A stretch of DNA of 25,457 nt from positions 1-25,457 of the forward strand of contig JBCBJZ010000037.1 in NCBI GenBank assembly GCA_038522635.1. Direction: 5' to 3'. The notes beneath the pieces were generated by a model. It searched no databases and was not told the origin of the DNA. It saw only the letters and a list, made by a program, of their open reading frames with translations. The stretch's first letter is position 1; every line of letters begins with the position of its first letter. Shown here piece by piece: positions 22,549-25,457 of this stretch. The stretch is from JBCBJZ01 sp038522635. Lineage in GTDB: Bacteria; Pseudomonadota; Alphaproteobacteria; Rhizobiales; Hyphomicrobiaceae. The translations under genes were made by a program, and so were the position numbers.

Positions 22549-24711
22549 ATGTTGCTGTTTCGAGGCTGGGCACGCCGCAAAACGACGGCTGGGCTGGGTG
22601 TGCGCTTTACGGCCTACGCGCTAGCGGTCAGTGCGACCGGCGTCGCGTGCTTCATGGCCGCCTTCACGCTGCTGGTCGGGATCGACCGTTCGATTTTTGG
22701 ACCACCGGCGGCGCCGGTACGGGCGGCAAGCGTCGTTGATAAGCCCGTGCCGAGGGCGGCGTTGCCCCTTCCGGGCTCCTACGCTGCGGCCGAGGTGCAG
22801 GCGGCCAAGACAAACAGCGGGCCGCGCGAGGTCGTCGTTGGCGGCTATGTGCCCACGAGCGATTGGCTTAACAGCGTCAAGTCGGGCAAGTATTTCCGTA
22901 AGCAACGCCGGCGCAAAACCGGTCGCAGAGGGACGCCGAAACGCTCCTCACGCCGCCCGCCGCCGTTCAACGCGCCGCGGACCGGTCTGCTCACCACGCG
23001 GCCTGGCGGCACGTTCAACCGTCAACGTGGCCGGCGCCGGCCCCGTGCGTTCCCGCCGCCGCAACCGGCCAGCTTAAACCCGCCCAGCTATGGTCCAACC
23101 TACAAGACGGTCTGCGTCCGTCTTTGTGATGGCGCCTATTTCCCGATCAGCTTTGCGACGACACGAGCGCGTTTTCGCAAGGACGAGAAGCGGTGCCAAA
23201 GCCGCTGCGGAGGACCGGCGAAGCTGTTCTATTACGCCAACGATGGCATCAGCGGCCCCAAAGACATGGTTGACCGGCGCGGCCGTCCCTATACGGCCCT
23301 GCAAAACGCGTTTGCGTTTCGTGCCAGCTACAATCCGGCCTGCCGCTGCAAGCCGCACGCGTGGCATCCGCTGGCGAAGAGCAAGCGCGAGATGTTGAAG
23401 CTGCAGCGGCAGGTTTACACCACGCGCCGACGTCGTGCGCGGCGGGTGGCCCGGCGGGCGTTTCGTGCGCAACGCAAGCGGTATTTGGCCGAGGCCCGCG
23501 CGTTCTATCGCGAACAGGCGCGCGGCACGGCGAAGGTCGATTTGCCGGAGACGCCGCGCGATTGGTCGACGTACATGGCGACGGCCCGGGGTGATACCCG
23601 CCTTTTTGCGCCCAACCGCCAGGCTCTGGCACCTGAGCCGCGGCGCGATATGGCGATGCGGGCGATGGCGGCGACCATGCCTTCGACGATGACGGTGATG
23701 TCGACGGAGGTGCGCCGTTTTCTGGGATGGCGTGTTCCGCCACAGCGCGCAGATAGCGCTGCCGGGCAGCGTGCGTTGCTCGATCAGCGTCACGAGCGTC
23801 GGCCGGGTTTTGTGCCGCTTTCCACCGCGCGTTCGCCGGTGTTGGCGGTTGGTGTACCGGTGGTTCCGGATGTTGGTTCGGGTGCGAGACCTGCAGGTGC
23901 TGGGCGGGCACCTGATGCGCGCAAGCCTGCCCGCGTGCGGTCCGATCCAACGCTGCGCGATGGTCGCGTGATCAGGCTGACGGTGCAGCATCGCGGTCGT
24001 GCGCTGCGGCCGATCGGGTCATCGCCGCGCGCTGGAGATGCGTCGGCGCCCCGGTCAAGGCAGCAGCCTTCGATGCGTGTGGCCACCGCCGTTCCGGCTC
24101 CCTCATCGCCGGCTCCCTCATCAGATGTCATCTCCCATGCTGCGACGGTGACGGCCGTGATTACGGCCGCGGCCCGTTCGGTGGTGACAGGGGCTGACGG
24201 CTCTGCGGCGACGCCGGATCGCCCCGCGTTGATGCCTGTCCCTCTGCCGCGGTTGATCGAGCGAGCGAGGCCAGCGTCTGCCGACCGCCCACGTCGGGAG
24301 GCTGAAGATGCGGCGGCTGCGGCCGAGGCGGCGCGGGCGGCTCAACAGGAGCAACAGCGGCTTGATTGGCAGGAGCGTGCGAGGGCGCAGGCCGCAGCGC
24401 GCGCGCAAGCGGATGAGGCTGCGCGAGCGGCGGCGGCCGCGGCGGCACTTCAGCAGCGCATCGATCGCGAAGCCGCCGAGCGTCAACGCCGCGCGCAGCT
24501 CGCCCGGGCTGCGGCGCGGGCACGCGTGGCCGCGGCAAGGGTTGCCAGAGCACGGGCGGCGCGGCGTGCACGTCAGCGCGGTCGACCGGGGAACCGCATG
24601 AGCCTCGGTGCGCGGCCGCGGTCCGGCGCGGGGCCTCGCCGACGTACGGTACGCCGCTGGCGCCGCCCCGACCGCAGTTGGCGCCGCCGCGTCTTCAAAT
24701 CGGACAACTGA
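22549..24711 (+). CDS. Membrane-anchored, highly basic DUF2865-domain protein
   Basis: A protein of 720 residues from the ATG at 22549; a GTG at 22450 in frame would add 33 residues, and neither start has a clear ribosome site. One N-terminal membrane segment (FTAYALAVSATGVACFMAAFTLLVG, about 20-44) is followed by an Arg/Pro-rich linker. The DUF2865 domain (about 184-290) has CVRLCDGAYFPISF, CQSRCGGPAKLFYYAND, GRPYTALQNAFAFR and CRCKPHAW, with paired cysteines that may form disulphides outside the cytoplasm. The middle is disordered. The tail (about 578-684) is an Ala/Arg/Glu/Gln-rich, probably coiled-coil helix, ending in an Arg-rich stretch. DUF2865 has no assigned function. Upstream lie a perfect CtrA box and a GANTC site. 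Confidence 0.82.
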   Translation: MLLFRGWARRKTTAGLGVRFTAYALAVSATGVACFMAAFTLLVGIDRSIFGPPAAPVRAASVVDKPVPRAALPLPGSYAAAEVQAAKTNSGPREVVVGGYVPTSDWLNSVKSGKYFRKQRRRKTGRRGTPKRSSRRPPPFNAPRTGLLTTRPGGTFNRQRGRRRPRAFPPPQPASLNPPSYGPTYKTVCVRLCDGAYFPISFATTRARFRKDEKRCQSRCGGPAKLFYYANDGISGPKDMVDRRGRPYTALQNAFAFRASYNPACRCKPHAWHPLAKSKREMLKLQRQVYTTRRRRARRVARRAFRAQRKRYLAEARAFYREQARGTAKVDLPETPRDWSTYMATARGDTRLFAPNRQALAPEPRRDMAMRAMAATMPSTMTVMSTEVRRFLGWRVPPQRADSAAGQRALLDQRHERRPGFVPLSTARSPVLAVGVPVVPDVGSGARPAGAGRAPDARKPARVRSDPTLRDGRVIRLTVQHRGRALRPIGSSPRAGDASAPRSRQQPSMRVATAVPAPSSPAPSSDVISHAATVTAVITAAARSVVTGADGSAATPDRPALMPVPLPRLIERARPASADRPRREAEDAAAAAEAARAAQQEQQRLDWQERARAQAAARAQADEAARAAAAAAALQQRIDREAAERQRRAQLARAAARARVAAARVARARAARRARQRGRPGNRMSLGARPRSGAGPRRRTVRRWRRPDRSWRRRVFKSDN
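24094..24122. repeat. 14-bp direct repeat in the DUF2865 gene
   Basis: CCGGCTCCCTCATC occurs at 24094-24107 and again at 24109-24122, a 15-bp period that keeps the frame and encodes a doubled PAPSS segment in the disordered middle of the protein. Confidence 0.75.
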
Positions 24712-24878
24712 CCGGTCGGCGGGCGGTAACCCCGCATGGCGCGCTTAAAGGCGGCGGCTGGCGTTCGCACGGCTGTCTGGCGGCGAGCGGGCTATTGGAA
24801 CGGCGAGCTCGCCCAAGCCTCAGTTCGGCTTGCGGCCTGCGCTGAAGCGGGACCGGTTCCAGCTGAAGTGGACGACCT

Positions 24879-25457
24879 CTAACGCTCTGCGGAGTCGTCG
24901 GGTGGGTCGTGCCAGGGGCGGGGCTGATGCGCCTTCATGGTGTTGAGCAGCGTCTCAAACATTTTGACCTGGTGGCGCAGGATCTGCCCAAACGGCGTGA
25001 GCTGGCGCAACTGGTCAAACATTTCAAGGTTGGCGCGGGCCATGTTGGTCCAGATCTTGGCGCCCATCTGCAGCATCGGCACAGCCAGCGAGTTGGCTGA
25101 TGGCATGGTGTGCTGCGTGCTGCGGACGGCCTGCGCGCGGCCGATGCGCCGGGGACCGGTAGCACCGCCCCGTGTCCCCAGTGCACCCGCCTTGGCACCG
25201 CCCTTGTCAGGTTGAGGCGAGCTCGGTTGGGCTTGGCCGGGATGGGCGCCGGGATGGGCTTGGCCGCCGCTTGAACCACGGGCGTTTGTGTTGGGGCCAG
25301 GTGTCGAGGGTGCAAGGCCGGACGTCCTGGCCGGCGTGCCACGCGGCGGCTGATGAACGAGAAACGGCGCCTCGATTTTGAGAGCCTGGGCCCGCGGCCG
25401 CTCCCTCTCAGCCTGTTTGACCGTTGGCGTCTTGGTCTTCGGCTTGGGCGCGGGACG
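24879..25457 (-). CDS. Unrecognised Pro/Gly-rich protein with helical C-terminus (5' end beyond window)
   Basis: The reading frame is open from the right edge to a stop at 24879, so about 192 residues are visible and the start is outside the window. The N-terminal part is Lys/Pro/Arg-rich, then Gly/Ser/Pro/Gln-rich with a small repeat (AHPGAHPGQ), so probably disordered. The last 75 residues, from MPSANSLAVPMLQMGAKIWT, form amphipathic helix-like sequence (MARANLEMFDQLRQL, GQILRHQVKMFETLLNTMK). This helical tail vaguely recalls phasin-type or membrane-peripheral helical proteins, but the similarity is too weak to name. An internal ATG at 25104-25106 could start a 75-residue form. Confidence 0.55.
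   Translation of the reverse strand, partial: RPAPKPKTKTPTVKQAERERPRAQALKIEAPFLVHQPPRGTPARTSGLAPSTPGPNTNARGSSGGQAHPGAHPGQAQPSSPQPDKGGAKAGALGTRGGATGPRRIGRAQAVRSTQHTMPSANSLAVPMLQMGAKIWTNMARANLEMFDQLRQLTPFGQILRHQVKMFETLLNTMKAHQPRPWHDPPDDSAER
25237..25259. repeat. 12-bp period tandem repeat in the right-edge gene
   Basis: CCGGGATGGGC occurs at 25237-25247 and 25249-25259, encoding the repeated AHPG of the Pro/Gly-rich part of the truncated protein. Confidence 0.65.

Noticed and set aside
22479..22739. ATG at 22479 with a good GGAAGG ribosome site in another frame than the DUF2865 gene
   Set aside because: The resulting peptide resembles a shadow frame and overlaps the membrane segment of the DUF2865 protein. 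It could be a short upstream frame affecting that gene, but nothing else supports it.
23074..23991. 305-codon frame antisense to the DUF2865 gene
   Set aside because: The DUF2865 cysteine motifs are clear on the plus strand; the antisense product is Arg/His-rich noise.

Overview
This is a high-GC alphaproteobacterial chromosome segment around a probable replication origin. Three points support this. The block parB-parA-rsmG-mnmG-mnmE-(GNAT)-rho-hemJ-hemE is followed across a non-coding gap by the block PPDK regulator-maf-aroE-coaE-dnaQ-secB; established knowledge of Caulobacter and Rickettsia places the origin between hemE and the RP001-type gene (the PPDK-regulator family). Haem synthesis uses HemJ, and the right part carries Tim44-like TimA, an IalB-family protein and a DUF2865 protein, a combination I associate with Hyphomicrobiales (Rhizobiales) and relatives. 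No rRNA or tRNA gene, phage, transposon or CRISPR array was seen; the window is core chromosome with some lineage-specific genes at the right end.

Layout. Positions 1-9496 are read entirely on the minus strand: hemE, hemJ, rho, a GNAT acetyltransferase, mnmE, mnmG, rsmG, parA and the start of parB (cut by the left edge). Five 14-bp palindromes GTTTCACGTGAAAC (parS sites for ParB) are scattered through this arm at 1748, 2374, 3910, 6217 and 8155; three lie inside coding sequence. Rho has a probable promoter, a long leader and an intrinsic terminator. Positions 9497-9927 hold the origin candidate: an AT-rich tract with TTCTTA-type repeats, DnaA-box-like sequences and two related hairpins. Transcription then switches to the plus strand: PPDK regulator, maf, aroE and coaE are tightly coupled, then comes dnaQ. 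Genes therefore point away from the gap on both sides, as expected for leading-strand coding.

Positions 13834-14969 hold secB and fxsA on the minus strand. A 559-base divergent region follows, then timA, mltA and an Smr-domain gene on the plus strand, then an ialB-like secreted protein and a TrmH/SpoU methyltransferase on the minus strand, then a quinone oxidoreductase, a short-chain dehydrogenase and a very basic membrane-anchored DUF2865 protein on the plus strand. The DUF2865 gene has a perfect TTAA-N7-TTAA CtrA box and a GANTC site upstream. The right edge cuts a minus-strand Pro/Gly-rich protein of unknown function.

The most notable themes are the origin/partition locus (ParAB, parS and oriC within 10 kb), parS sites written inside conserved protein motifs, and candidate cell-cycle control of two envelope genes. 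I found no clear sign of a wholly new multi-gene system.
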